Source: CAVVYV01 sp963818205
GTDB lineage: Bacteria; Actinomycetota; Thermoleophilia; Solirubrobacterales; 70-9
DNA: 64,000 nt
Assembly (NCBI GenBank): GCA_963818205.1
Contig: CAWFRG010000009.1
Span: forward strand, 1-64,000
Reading direction: 5' to 3'
The translations under genes and the position numbers were made by a program. Within the stretch, counting starts at the first letter, position 1. Each line of letters starts with the position of its first letter. Positions 55,551 to 64,000 of the stretch are shown piece by piece. The notes under the pieces were generated by a model. It did not search any database and was not told the origin of the DNA. It saw only the letters and a program-made list of their open reading frames with translations.

Positions 55551-56705
55551 GGCCGCCCGCCGGTAGACGCTCTCGTAACGCCCCGCGATCTCGCTCCAGG
55601 TGAATTCCTCCATCCATCGGGATCGGCCGCTCTCGGCGAGTCGGCGGCGGGCCTCGGGATCGGCCCATAGCCGCTCGATCTCAGAGGCGAGCGCCTCGGG
55701 CCTGGCGGTGACCCGCCCGTCGCGCCGCTCCGAGGGGACGACCACGCCTCCGCCGGTCCACTCGGCGATCTCCTCCGCGTTGCCGCAGGCGACGCTTACG
55801 AACGGGGTCGCCGACGCGGCGGCCTCGAACAGCACGAGGGGCGAGCACTCGACCGGCGACCCGAACACGAACAGGTCGGCGGCCTCGTACGCGGCGAGCA
55901 CCTCGGACCGGGGCGCATCGAGGATGATCACCCGCTTGCGCCCCCGGCTCCGAAGCCGGCTCGAGAGCGCGCGCCGCCGGCAGTCCCACTGACAGCCCAG
56001 GCGCAGAGGGCGGTTGCCGATCACGACCAGCGTTCCGCGGTCGAGGCCGGCGCGGCGAAAGGCCTCGATCGCAAGCGCATGGCCCTTCTGCCAGTTGTGG
56101 GGGCCGACCGTGAGCAGCATCGGCTCGCCGGGATCGATCCCGTGGCGCCCCCGGAAGTCCGAGCCGGGGTTCGCGAACTCCTCCACCGAGGCCCCGTTGG
56201 GTACCACCGCGAGGTTCTCCAGGCCCGCCCGGCGCGCGAACTCGATGTCCTGGTAGGTGTCCGAGTGGAAGATCAGCTTGTCGAACTTGGCGAGCTCGCC
56301 GGGCAGCGCCGAGAAGTAGTCGCGGTAGGCGGGATCGTTGAGGCCGGAGAACCCACATGGCGCGAGCACCCTCCCGTACGGAATCCGGTCGAGCACCGGG
56401 AGCAGCGCGTCGGTCGTCCACTGCTGCGCGGCGTAGGTCATCAGGACGTCGAAGCCGCCCTCGACGGACGAAGCGCCGGTAGCGCTCGACCTCGCCCGGA
56501 GAGCCCGCGTACGGCGTTCCCGGAGACCTCGAACTCCTCGATCCGGGACGCCGTCGAGCTCCACGGCATCGCGCTGCGGGAGCCTCGTCGTCGCGACCGT
56601 CACCTCGTGGCCCCGCCGGACCATCTCCTCGGAGATCTGGCAGACAACGGCCTGCGCTCCCCCAGGGCTGGGGAGGTAGAACTCGACGCAGTGGAGGATC
56701 TTCAG
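55515..56705 (-). CDS. Family 4 glycosyltransferase (two compensating frameshifts)
   Basis: The N-terminus KILHCVEFYLPSPGGAQAVV and CQISEEMVRRGHEVTVATTR is typical GT4. Frame slips near 56560 and 56465 alter about 30 residues, then LAPCGFSGLNDPAYRDYFSA, LLTVGPHNWQKGHALAIEAF, VIILDAPRSEVLAAYEAADL and SPVECSPLVLFEAAASATPF (donor-site E-x7-E) follow. The start is unclear; CTG at 56705 directly precedes KILHC and no ATG fits. Its last 36 bases overlap the convergent FkbM gene. Confidence 0.85.
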   Translation of the reverse strand: MKILHCVEFYLPSPGGAQAVVCQISEEMVRRGHEVTVATTRLPQRDAVELDGVPDRGVRGLRERRTRALRARSSATGASSVEGGFDVLMTYAAQQWTTDALLPVLDRIPYGRVLAPCGFSGLNDPAYRDYFSALPGELAKFDKLIFHSDTYQDIEFARRAGLENLAVVPNGASVEEFANPGSDFRGRHGIDPGEPMLLTVGPHNWQKGHALAIEAFRRAGLDRGTLVVIGNRPLRLGCQWDCRRRALSSRLRSRGRKRVIILDAPRSEVLAAYEAADLFVFGSPVECSPLVLFEAAASATPFVSVACGNAEEIAEWTGGGVVVPSERRDGRVTARPEALASEIERLWADPEARRRLAESGRSRWMEEFTWSEIAGRYESVYRRAASARRGSGVGEP

Positions 56706-56774
56706 GTTCGCACCCTTCGTAAGCCAACGGCGGGAGGGATCTGATGCCAGAAGATCGCAGGGTATGTTGTCGCC

Positions 56775-57581
56775 GTGGGTGCCGGGCCGCCGAGAATCAG
56801 CGTCGTCATCCCGACCTATCAGCGCCTGCAGGCGTGCAAGCGGGCCGTCTCCTCGGCGCTGGAGCAGGAGCTGCCGGCGCTCGAGGTGCTGGTCTGCGAC
56901 GACGGCTCGAACGATCGCACCCAGGAAGAGCTCGAGGCCTGGGCCAGCGAGAAGCCGCGCCTCCGTTACCTGCGACTGCCGCGCAACTTCGGGGCCCCCG
57001 CGGCCGCCCGCAACCTCGGCACGCAGAGCGCCAAAGGCGATTGGGTCGCCTTCCTCGACGACGACGACCAGTGGGTTCCGGGCAAGCTGCGTGTGCAGGC
57101 CGAGGCGATCTTGACCGGCCGGTATGACGTCGTGGCCTCGGACGCCATGCGCGCAAGCGGGGCTCCCTACTTCGGGCTGACGCGGTCGGCGGAGCCCGAT
57201 CGCGCCGAGCTCCTCCGGCACAACCCGATCATCACCTCGACCGCCGTCGCGCGGCGGTCCAGCCTGATCGCGGCCGGGGGCTTCACCGACTCGGCGCTGG
57301 GGATGTCGATCACGGGGGTCGAGGACTACGCGGCGTGGCTCAACCTCGCCTTCCGCGGCGCCCGCTTCCTCGTGCTGCCGGACCGGCTGGTCGTCTACGA
57401 GGACACACATGAGAATCGGGTGAGCAGGGCAGTGGCCAGACAGGAGGCCGAGGTCGCCGCGGTGCGCTGGCGGCTCTGGCTGCGACGACCGCACGACGTT
57501 GCGCTGCTCCGCTCCGCGCTGCGAGGAACGCTCGATGCGGTGCGCTGGCGGATCAGAGGGTCCGCCGGGGTGACCTCGTAG
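56775..57581 (+). CDS. Family 2 glycosyltransferase
   Basis: The 268-residue GT-A enzyme has RISVVIPTYQRLQACKRAVS, VLVCDDGSNDRTQEELEAW, NFGAPAAARNLGTQSAKGDW and FLDDDDQWVPGKL (DxD), with ITGVEDYAAWLNLAFRGARF in the acceptor part. Start is GTG at 56775; TATGTT seven bases upstream would fit a -10 box of a leaderless transcript. It is followed after 15 bases by the GT69-like gene. Confidence 0.92.
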   Translation: MGAGPPRISVVIPTYQRLQACKRAVSSALEQELPALEVLVCDDGSNDRTQEELEAWASEKPRLRYLRLPRNFGAPAAARNLGTQSAKGDWVAFLDDDDQWVPGKLRVQAEAILTGRYDVVASDAMRASGAPYFGLTRSAEPDRAELLRHNPIITSTAVARRSSLIAAGGFTDSALGMSITGVEDYAAWLNLAFRGARFLVLPDRLVVYEDTHENRVSRAVARQEAEVAAVRWRLWLRRPHDVALLRSALRGTLDAVRWRIRGSAGVTS

Positions 57582-57596
57582 ATCGGCTCGCGGCCC

Positions 57597-58553
57597 GTGG
57601 CGGATCCGACACCCCGCGTCTACATGGGTGGCCTCCTCAGGGATCGTGCGGAGGCGATCGATCAGATCCTCGGCTTCGTCGACAGCGCCCGCAGAGAGCT
57701 TCCGAATCTGGAGGCGTACATCTTCGAGAACAACAGCCGCGACAGAACGGCCGAGCTGCTGGAGCAGGGCGCGAGCGAACGTCCCTATCTGAAGGTCCGC
57801 AGCGAGACCTGGGATCTGGACCAGTTTCGCGAGGCGCATAAAGCGAGGACCTGGGACAACAAGCCCTGCCGGCTCGAGCTGATCGCCGAGACACGGAACC
57901 GGCTCCTCGATTGGATGCGTGAGGCGGGCTTCAAGGCGGGCGACAGCGTCGTGATCGTCGACTGGGATTTCCTTCGGCCGCCACCACTGGACCCGCTCGT
58001 GCGGAGCATCCACGAGATGCCGCCGGGAGTGGACGGCCTGTTCGCGAACGGCATAGACCAGACCGGCCGGTACTACGACCTCTACGAGCTGCGGACGAGA
58101 GAGCACCCCCTCGGTCCCGAGCTCCTCGGCGACCGCTTCTGGTCGTCGAGGCGCCGCCGACGGGACCTCGCCCGCGTGATCGCGCCAACCGAGCGGCCCA
58201 TTGAGGTGTACTCGGCGTTCGGAGGGCTCGCGATCTACAGGGCAGAGGCGCTGGCGGGCTGCCGCTACTCGCCGTACCCGACTCCTGACCTGGACGCTTT
58301 CTACAAGGAGCGGCTAGTGGAGGACCCGGACAACGAAGAGGTGCGCCGTCTGCGTCGCAAGAAGGTCGAGAAGGTCCGGAAGGGAGCGCTGCTGGGCGCC
58401 CACCTCTTCGATGAAGAGCTCTTCTACCTGAACAACTCAGGCTTCAACTACCCGATCGCGGCGGAGCACGTCAACCTGCACCTCGCCATGCGAACGCGCG
58501 GCCGAGGCAGCCTGTTCATCATGCCGAGCCTGCCGTATTTCTCTCACCATTGA
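57597..58553 (+). CDS. Glycosyltransferase of the CAP59/CMT1 (GT69-like) type
   Basis: The 318-residue protein begins with PRVYMGGLLRDRAEAIDQIL and AYIFENNSRDRTAELLEQ, the ENxSxDxT motif of GT-A enzymes of the cryptococcal alpha-1,3-mannosyltransferase family. It has SVVIVDWDFLRPPPLDPLVR in the DxD position and SAFGGLAIYRAEALAGCRYS. The end has HVNLHLAMRTRGRGSLFI, also seen in that family. A mannosyl- or related transferase is likely. Start is GTG at 57597. No membrane helix is present. Confidence 0.72.
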   Translation: MADPTPRVYMGGLLRDRAEAIDQILGFVDSARRELPNLEAYIFENNSRDRTAELLEQGASERPYLKVRSETWDLDQFREAHKARTWDNKPCRLELIAETRNRLLDWMREAGFKAGDSVVIVDWDFLRPPPLDPLVRSIHEMPPGVDGLFANGIDQTGRYYDLYELRTREHPLGPELLGDRFWSSRRRRRDLARVIAPTERPIEVYSAFGGLAIYRAEALAGCRYSPYPTPDLDAFYKERLVEDPDNEEVRRLRRKKVEKVRKGALLGAHLFDEELFYLNNSGFNYPIAAEHVNLHLAMRTRGRGSLFIMPSLPYFSHH

Positions 58554-58784
58554 TCGTATGCCCTCAGTCGCGGGTCGCTCCGGCCTGAGTAGTCCAGCTC
58601 GTTCTTCAAGGTCGCCTGGCGGGCCGTCGGTGGCTACTACCCCGAAGCGCAAGAGGATCCATCCGCATGCCAACGAGGACCGCGACTTTCAGATGAGTCA
58701 GTGCGCTGTTCCGGTAGGGGTGTACGTTGACTACCCGTTCGCCTGCTGGCGGACGGACAGCTCCCACGGGCAGAGCTTCTGACA
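58554..58784. other. Intergenic region without a supported gene
   Basis: The 231 bases between two glycosyltransferase genes include an open frame (58558-58782) that is Ser/Arg-rich without family character. I see no promoter box of quality. Lower GC than its surroundings near 58650-58750 suggests regulatory DNA. Confidence 0.35.
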
Positions 58785-59716
58785 ATGATGGCGACAAGCG
58801 CGATTTCGCCGCGCCCTGCTGTGTCGGTCGTGATCGGCACGCTCAACCGGCGCTGGCACCTGAAGCGAGCGATTGCGAGCGTTCGCGCGGAGCTGCCCTA
58901 CCCCGAGGCAGAGATCATCGTGGTCGACGGCGGATCGGACGACGGCACCTTGCGCTGGCTCGCGAAGCAGAAGGATGTGATCACGATCGTCCAGCACAAT
59001 CGGGGCAGCTGGCACGGCGAGCCCGTCCCGCGTCGGCCCTGGGGCCACTTCATGAACCTGGGATTCAAGGCGGCCACAGCTCCCTATATCTGCATGCTGA
59101 GCGACGACTGCCTGGTCGTACCCGGCGCGATCCGCAACGGCCTCGAGCATTTCGAGCGGGAGGGCGAGGACGTGGGCGCCGTCGCCTTCTACTGGCGCAA
59201 CTGGCCCGAGCAGGATCGCTACTGGGTGGGCCGCACCTTCGGCGGCGGCGTTTTCGTCAACCACGGCCTCTTCCGCCGCGATGCCCTGGCCTCCGTCGGG
59301 TACGCCGACGAGGAGGGGTTCCGCTTCTACCACGGCGACGGGGACCTCGTCCTGCGAATGGAGGAGGCCGGCTGGAGGTGCCTGGACTCCCCTACCTCAT
59401 TCGTGGAGCACTACTCCGCACGCGAACCTCGCTCAGCGGGCGGCCAACCTGGAGGCGCGCGACGAGGACTGGGCCGCCTACGACACGCCGCTGGGGCCAT
59501 CTCGGCGCCCCGAGACACGACTGGATGGAGCTCTCCCATGACGATCCGCACCGCACCGCCCGCCGCTACTGGGGATTGAGAGGATTGCTGGCCGCCCGGG
59601 CGAATCAACTGCGGACCCGCCTCGAGGCGCCGTGCCCGATGGGCTCTGGCGGCGGCGTCCGCCGGGCCCGAAAGGCGGCGGTCCGTCGAGCACGACGCGA
59701 CGGTCGGCTCGGCTAG
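58785..59716 (+). CDS. Family 2 glycosyltransferase (several frameshifts in the last third)
   Basis: It starts MMATSAISPRPAVSVVIGTL, with EIIVVDGGSDDGTLRWLAKQ, PWGHFMNLGFKAATAPYICM and LSDDCLVVPGAI in the DxD position, then VFVNHGLFRRDALASVGYAD and FYHGDGDLVLRMEEAGWRCL. After FVEHYS the frame shifts near 59418 and 59490: HANLAQRAANLEARDEDWAA then GAPRHDWMELSHDDPHRTAR, to a stop at 59716. About 310 residues. It overlaps the convergent methyltransferase by four bases. Confidence 0.85.
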
Positions 59717-60366
59717 CCCCGCTTGCCCAGGGAGCGAGCCAGACGCGGTGCAGCTCGGACTCCGAGTGCGATTGTCGACAAGGCTCCAGCGCGCAGGAGC
59801 TCCCCGGCTCGCTCGATCGAGCGCCTCTCTCGTCCTCCAAGGCGGCGGCGGCTTTCTCGCCGTCACCGTGATGTTGTCGGTGCCGCGCCATGAAGCTCGC
59901 GCTCGACGCCGAGCCACCTCGTAGCCGAGGCTCTCGAGGACGCGGCGGAATTTCTCCTCGTACCAGCCGTCAGCATGGAACGCCCAGGAAGCCTCATGCG
60001 AGCCGAAGATGTGGCGGACGACTCTTGCCGCGATTCGAGCCGAAGCGGCGCTTCAGAAATCGCCGGACACTCGGCCTCGAAGTCGGGTGTTTCGATCACC
60101 AGCGATCCCGCCCTCCTCGAGCCACTCATACCAGTCGATCAGGAGCCGGAGCTGCGGTCGGGCGATCGAAGTGCTCGAAGACGTGGTGCAGCCGTACCTC
60201 CGCCACAGAGCCCGGCTCGTACGAGAGTTCGGTGATGTCCGCATACACGTCTGCCGGCGAGCGTGACCTGGACCGAGTGCTCGTCGGGCGGATAGTCGAC
60301 GTTGACGTACCCCTCCAGGTACTTCTCGCCACAGCCGAGGTGGAGACGTATGGGCCTTTCCTGCAA
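59713..60366 (-). CDS. SAM-dependent methyltransferase (many frameshifts)
   Basis: The start is probably a TTG at 60366, giving QERPIRLHLGCGEKYLEGYV and NVDYPPDEHSVQVTL, the SAM-binding region of a type 11 methyltransferase. Other frames supply ADVYADITELSYEPGSVAEV, RLHHVFEHFDRP, RLLIDWYEWLEEGG, SLVIETPDFEA, FHADGWYEEKFRRVLESLGY and the C-terminus SIERAGELLRAGALSTIALG ending at 59713. At least five breaks make this the most damaged coding gene of the glycan locus. Restored length is about 217 residues. Confidence 0.65.
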
Positions 60367-60380
60367 TTCGCGCTGGCCCG

Positions 60381-61163
60381 CTAGGGACCGTCCGCCTTCG
60401 CGGCATCCTGCGCTGCGGGAGCGTAGGCGTCGGCCACCTCGTCGATCCCGCCGCGCATCCGGATTCGCCCGTTGTCCAGCCACATCCCGGTCGAGCACAC
60501 GCTCCTGACCAGGTCCAGGTCGTGACTCATGACGATGATCGTACGGCCGTCTCGATGCAGCCTGGCGAGCTCGTCGGCGCATTGCCCCCGAAATGAATCG
60601 TCCACCACTGCCAGAACCTCGTCGAAGACGTACGTGTCGGCCGGAAAGCAGACAGCGGTAGCGAATGAGAGCCTCGCCTGCATGCCGCTCGAGTAGCGCT
60701 TCAAGGGTGTGTCCAGGTGCCGCTGGATGCCGGCGAAGTCGGCGATCCGATTTATCTCCGCCCGGATCGCAGTGCCGCTGAGCCCCAGGATCGTCCCGAA
60801 GAGCGCGACGTTCTCCCGGCCGGTCAGCTCGGGATGGAAGCCCGCGCCGACCTCGAGCAGGGGAACGATTCGTCCCCAGACCTCGATCTTTCCGGCGTCC
60901 TGCATCGCGATCCCCGAGATCAGCTGCGTCAGCGTCGACTTTCCCGACCCGTTTGCGCCGACGATGCCGAAGAACTCACCGCGCCTGACCTCGAAGCTGA
61001 CATCCGAAAGGGCCCAGAACCGCTCCTGCTCGTGGGCCCGACGCACAAGCGTGCTCAGGGTGTGCTGGAGGCTCAGCTCCTCGCCCAGGCCATAGCTCTT
61101 GCCCACCCCCTCGCAGCGGACAGCCAGACCTGCCTGCGGCTCGCGGCCATTGGACTCAGACAT
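60381..61163 (-). CDS. ABC transporter ATP-binding protein, Wzt/TagH-like polysaccharide exporter
   Basis: The 260-residue ATPase has Walker A GANGSGKSTLTQLISGI, signature YSSGMQARLSFA, Walker B TYVFDEVLAVVDDSF (Asp-Glu) and MSHDLDLVRSVC. The N-terminus has the TagH/Wzt-type insert before Walker A (LQHTLSTLVRRAHEQERFWA). It lacks the C-terminal carbohydrate-binding domain found in some Wzt proteins, so export need not depend on a terminal sugar modification. It overlaps the permease gene by eight bases. Confidence 0.92.
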   Translation of the reverse strand: MSESNGREPQAGLAVRCEGVGKSYGLGEELSLQHTLSTLVRRAHEQERFWALSDVSFEVRRGEFFGIVGANGSGKSTLTQLISGIAMQDAGKIEVWGRIVPLLEVGAGFHPELTGRENVALFGTILGLSGTAIRAEINRIADFAGIQRHLDTPLKRYSSGMQARLSFATAVCFPADTYVFDEVLAVVDDSFRGQCADELARLHRDGRTIIVMSHDLDLVRSVCSTGMWLDNGRIRMRGGIDEVADAYAPAAQDAAKADGP

Positions 61164-62034
61164 AGTCCGCAAACCGGGTCTCCATTCGTCCGAACACGTA
61201 CCAGCCCAACAGCACCACAGCGACGGTTCCTGCAAGCGCGACCCCTATCGCAAAGCCGTCGGGCGCTATCCCGAGGAGGGACCAGCGCCAGGCCTCGATC
61301 AATCCCGATGCCGGATTGAAGGCAAGCACCTTGGCGAAGGAACCCGCGGCGTCCAGCGGATACCCGACCGGCGTCAGGAAGATCCCGGCCTGGACGATGA
61401 GCGGCGCGAAGGCGACGGCGTCGCGAAAGCGGCCTCCGAGGGCCGCGACCAGAAGCGTGAAGCCCCACATGAACACCAGAAGCCAGGCGAGCATGACCGG
61501 CATCAGCAGAGCCTGGATCGGGAGCCCTCCGCTGATCGCGGCTGCCGCGACACTCGCGGTGAGAACGACGGCCAAGGGAGGCAGGACCGCGATCAAGGTC
61601 CCCGTGACGAGCGCCACCCGGGGACACGGACTTCGCCGTACGACAAGCTGGTTGGAAGGCAGCGTCATCGGGGCGACGCTGATCGTCATCTGCATATAGG
61701 TCCAGACGGCGAGCCCCACCAGCGCGAAAACGACATATGGGACGTTCCCGGTGTTCACGCTGGTCACCTTCGAGAACGCGATCGTGATCGCGAGCAACAT
61801 CCCGAGGGGCTGGAGTACGAGCCAGAGCGGGCCGAGCGCGGACTGCTTGTACTTGGCCTTCATGTCCCGCCAGCCCAACATCCATGCGACCGGGAGGCTC
61901 GTCCGAACCTCGCGCAGTCGCACCCTGCGGCGCACGGGGACGGTGACGCGAAGGGTGTCGTCGACCCTGCCCGCCGTCGGGCTCGGCACGCTGCTCGGGG
62001 ATGCGGTCTGCGCCTGTGTGGGGCTCTGGCTCAT
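61156..62034 (-). CDS. ABC-2 type polysaccharide export permease (Wzm/TagG-like)
   Basis: The 292-residue protein has a Pro/Ser-rich cytoplasmic N-terminus, then WMLGWRDMKAKYKQSALGPL, the conserved amphipathic entry of Wzm-like permeases, WLVLQPLGMLLAITIAFSKV and about six membrane helices, with FLTPVGYPLDAAGSFAKVLA before the last. It forms the exporter with the ATPase that follows. The substrate is likely a lipid-linked glycan made by the neighbouring enzymes. Confidence 0.92.
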   Translation of the reverse strand: MSQSPTQAQTASPSSVPSPTAGRVDDTLRVTVPVRRRVRLREVRTSLPVAWMLGWRDMKAKYKQSALGPLWLVLQPLGMLLAITIAFSKVTSVNTGNVPYVVFALVGLAVWTYMQMTISVAPMTLPSNQLVVRRSPCPRVALVTGTLIAVLPPLAVVLTASVAAAAISGGLPIQALLMPVMLAWLLVFMWGFTLLVAALGGRFRDAVAFAPLIVQAGIFLTPVGYPLDAAGSFAKVLAFNPASGLIEAWRWSLLGIAPDGFAIGVALAGTVAVVLLGWYVFGRMETRFADYV

Positions 62035-62142
62035 GCGCTGGATTCGACGTTTGGAGATAGATCGTTCACGGCTCGGATGCCGTCCGGGCCGGGGTGGAGG
62101 GTACGACTTTGACGGACCGCGAGGACCAGGGTTGTCAGGGGA

Positions 62143-62859
62143 TTACGCCTTACGGATACTCCCCACGGTGATGCCGTTGGCATATTCGAACGGTGTGCCG
62201 TAGGCAACACCCTCGAGATCGAGGCAGTCCGCCTCCTCCCACCTGTTGTCCGCCGAGATCCGCTTCAAGCACCGCCGCTCGGCGAAGGGGATACGACCCT
62301 CGGACATGAACCGGTCCAACTCCGCGTTCCACCCGCGGGGCAGGGTCACGAACAGCTCGCCATCGTCCGTCAGATGGCTGCGCAGGTTGTCGACAGCGCG
62401 CAGGAGCTTGAGTGGGTCACGTGGCTCAGGTGGGTCCCAGCCGACGTGCTCGAGGGTCGAGATTGAGACGATCAGGTCGTACTTGCCAGGTGGCGAGAAG
62501 TCGACCACATCTTCGTTGATCACTCCCGGTACGCGCTCGTACTTATCGACCACCAGATGCCGCACCGGAAAGAAGTTCGAGAGAACGTTGCCGATTTCAA
62601 GCGTCCTGGCAGGATCGGTCCACCGGACGCGATCCCAGGCGATGGGCAGCTCAACCGCGCGCTCGGACCGCCTCGCGGTCCTGTTCAGGGGCCAGAAGTA
62701 GCGGTACTTTTCGCCGCCGAAGTCGAATGTGCAACTCGACCCCACAAGCCTGCACCCCCAGTGCAGGGCGGCTGGCGTCCACGTGTTGCAGACCGCGTTC
62801 ACGGGCGGCCTCAGGAGCCGCCGGATTGGCGCGGGAATCTGTTCTGCCCTGTTCCTCAT
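62143..62859 (-). CDS. SAM-dependent methyltransferase-like protein
   Basis: The 238-residue protein has an N-terminal helical part (RRLLRPPVNAVCNTW), then RTLEIGNVLSNFFPVRHLVV and DKYERVPGVINEDVVDFSPP, which match the SAM-site strands of class I methyltransferases, and YDLIVSISTLEHVGWDPPEP, the usual region after motif II. The glycine-rich loop is partly altered (EIGNVLS), so binding of SAM is likely but not certain. The gene lies between the exporter and another methyltransferase. Confidence 0.7.
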   Translation of the reverse strand: MRNRAEQIPAPIRRLLRPPVNAVCNTWTPAALHWGCRLVGSSCTFDFGGEKYRYFWPLNRTARRSERAVELPIAWDRVRWTDPARTLEIGNVLSNFFPVRHLVVDKYERVPGVINEDVVDFSPPGKYDLIVSISTLEHVGWDPPEPRDPLKLLRAVDNLRSHLTDDGELFVTLPRGWNAELDRFMSEGRIPFAERRCLKRISADNRWEEADCLDLEGVAYGTPFEYANGITVGSIRKA

Positions 62860-62923
62860 TGGGCCAGTCGACTGTGACGTACCCGCCAGATCAGGTGGTC
62901 GGTGAGCGGGAAGCCATCGCCGC

Positions 62924-63712
62924 CTAAGAGCTCGAAGCCATCATCAGCACGGTCGCATAGCTCCAGCGCTCGTCGATGGGCGTGCCGCGTTCCCTTCGGC
63001 GCCGTGACGACGGGGCCGGCCGCTGCCAGCGAAGCGCCCGGCGTACGTAGGGCCACGGGTTCACGAACTGGAGCGAGTAGACAAACGAATCGCCGAAGAA
63101 CTCCGCATGGCTCACGCCCAGTTGCTCGCAGATCGACTCGAGCTCGTCGCGTGTGAAGGGGACCTCGACGCCGAGTTTCCATCGCCCGGTCTTCTCGGCT
63201 AGCCACTTGGACACTCTGTAGGGCGCGTTCCGCGCGTTTGGGACCGAGACGAATGCGACGCCGCCGCCGGCGCGGAGCACGTCGAGGTGCGCTTGGAAGA
63301 TCTGGACTCGTTCGGCCCCGGTGAAGTGCTCGTTGAGGCCGAAAGACATGGCCACGTCGAATTGGTCCAGCAGCGCGTCGGGCAGGTGAAGGGCGTTCGC
63401 CTGAACGAAGTCCGCCTGGAGGTCATTTGCCTCGAAGAACTGGCGAGCACGCGCCAGGGCGAGATCCGAGTAGTCGAGCAGGGTCACGGAAGCGCCACGC
63501 TTCGCCATCACCCCCGCGTTTGTGCCAGCACCTGCGCCGATTTCGATCACCCGCAGCCGGTCGAAGCCACCGAAGCGCGCGCGGACACGCTGCTCGATGC
63601 GCTGCCATCGGATCGACAGCTCCTCTCGCGCGAGGTTGTCGCGGTGCTCGGCGGGACTCGTCTGCGCCGTCCAGATCTGATCCCAGAGCTCCGGAGTGTT
63701 GGGTTCCGTCAC
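62924..63712 (-). CDS. Class I SAM-dependent methyltransferase
   Basis: The 262-residue enzyme has LRVIEIGAGAGTNAGVMAKR (SAM loop), VTLLDYSDLALARARQFFEA, FVQANALHLPDALLDQFDVA, FGLNEHFTGAERV and VLRAGGGVAFVSVPNARNAP. It resembles methyltransferases of sugar-decorating clusters. Start is GTG at 63712, which overlaps the stop of the upstream glycosyltransferase (GTGA), so the two are co-translated. Confidence 0.9.
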   Translation of the reverse strand: MTEPNTPELWDQIWTAQTSPAEHRDNLAREELSIRWQRIEQRVRARFGGFDRLRVIEIGAGAGTNAGVMAKRGASVTLLDYSDLALARARQFFEANDLQADFVQANALHLPDALLDQFDVAMSFGLNEHFTGAERVQIFQAHLDVLRAGGGVAFVSVPNARNAPYRVSKWLAEKTGRWKLGVEVPFTRDELESICEQLGVSHAEFFGDSFVYSLQFVNPWPYVRRALRWQRPAPSSRRRRERGTPIDERWSYATVLMMASSS

Positions 63713-64000
63713 CGGAGCCCGATTCTCTCGAAGATCTCGGCAAACCTGTGGTCGTAGGTGTGCTCGGCGCGCACACGCCGGTAGCCGGCCTCTGCGGCAG
63801 CGGCGCGCTCCTCCTCGTGCTCGAGCCACCAGCCGACCTGGCGCACCAGATCATCGGTGGACTCGAAGACCCCCATCTCCTCGCCCGGGGTCAGGTAGTC
63901 CTCCAGGTGAGGCACATGGTCCGTCAACAGGAAGCCGCCGCTGCCCGGGACCTCGAACGTCCGGCCCTTGATCTGGCTCTTGCGCGGCTCGTGGCGTCTG
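63709..64000 (-). CDS. CgeB-like glycosyltransferase, C-terminal part only
   Basis: The 97 visible residues, open to the right edge, read QIKGRTFEVPGSGGFLLTDH, then LEDYLTPGEEMGVFESTDDL and RAEHTYDHRFAEIFERI. This is the C-terminal GT-B domain of the CgeB/DUF3880 type, with the conserved GRTFEVPG and HTYxHRF ends. The N-terminal part lies outside the window. It heads an operon with the following methyltransferase. Confidence 0.82.
   Translation of the reverse strand, partial: RRHEPRKSQIKGRTFEVPGSGGFLLTDHVPHLEDYLTPGEEMGVFESTDDLVRQVGWWLEHEEERAAAAEAGYRRVRAEHTYDHRFAEIFERIGLR

Noticed and set aside
55515..58106. Very long minus-strand frame across three genes
   Set aside because: Only the part up to about 56705 reads as a GT4 enzyme; the rest is antisense to two clear glycosyltransferases.
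58558..58782. Open frame of 74 codons between glycosyltransferase genes
   Set aside because: Composition is Ser/Arg/Pro-rich as in random GC-rich DNA, with no ribosome-binding site or family resemblance.

Overview
The window is very GC-rich, gene-dense DNA. It most resembles a soil actinobacterium of the class Thermoleophilia (Solirubrobacterales-like). The grounds are an actinobacterial-style class II ribonucleotide reductase with nrdR, an acyl-CoA mutase large subunit, tandem SnoaL-like proteins, CsoR, several lineage-type secreted proteins, and an archaeal-type topoisomerase IA followed by tmk and holB. This placement is inference from protein character; no rRNA gene is present. Many genes that cannot all be dead (nrdJ, topA, tmk and others) carry single-base frameshifts, often in C/G runs. 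The window therefore probably comes from an assembly with residual indel errors, and broken genes should be read as probably intact unless stated otherwise.

Layout. 1-5.1 kb: methylmalonyl-CoA mutase (partial), an SRPBCC-like protein, wecB-type UDP-GlcNAc 2-epimerase, an SDR oxidoreductase and a UDP-glucuronate decarboxylase-like enzyme. 5.2-9.9 kb: an ECF-like sigma factor carrying its own zinc-binding anti-sigma motif, surrounded by four secreted proteins of unknown function. 10-13.8 kb: GGCT-like protein, methyltransferase, then a metal island (CDF transporter, CsoR repressor, CsoR-controlled permease) with a clear operator lying inside overlapping divergent promoters. 13.8-20.8 kb: a decayed repeat/RTX protein, DUF4389 and HdeD membrane proteins, PhzF-like protein, alpha/beta hydrolase with divergent TetR regulator and operator, arginase-family enzyme, slipin. 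21-27.6 kb: a membrane-anchored exported protein, then a 1.5-kb insertion with IS21-like ends that separates it from nrdJ and has a duplicated piece of the nrdJ 3' end on its far side; then nrdJ-nrdR.

27.6-44.5 kb: trmO, a run of small proteins including three tandem SnoaL-like paralogues, a hemolysin III-type membrane protein, methyltransferase, an ABC exporter pair, siroheme-type dehydrogenase, a GalE-like epimerase, topA, tmk-holB, a histidine kinase/response regulator pair, a class A beta-lactamase-like hydrolase, a DUF3224 protein, a reductase and tRNA-Thr(CGT).

45.4-64 kb: a cell-surface polysaccharide locus. It has a large multi-pass membrane protein, seven or eight glycosyltransferases, GDP-mannose 4,6-dehydratase, FkbM and other methyltransferases, a Wzm/Wzt-like ABC exporter and a partial CgeB-like glycosyltransferase. 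Together with the wecB, UXS and GalE-like enzymes earlier in the window, these could supply activated sugars, build a methylated glycan and export it.
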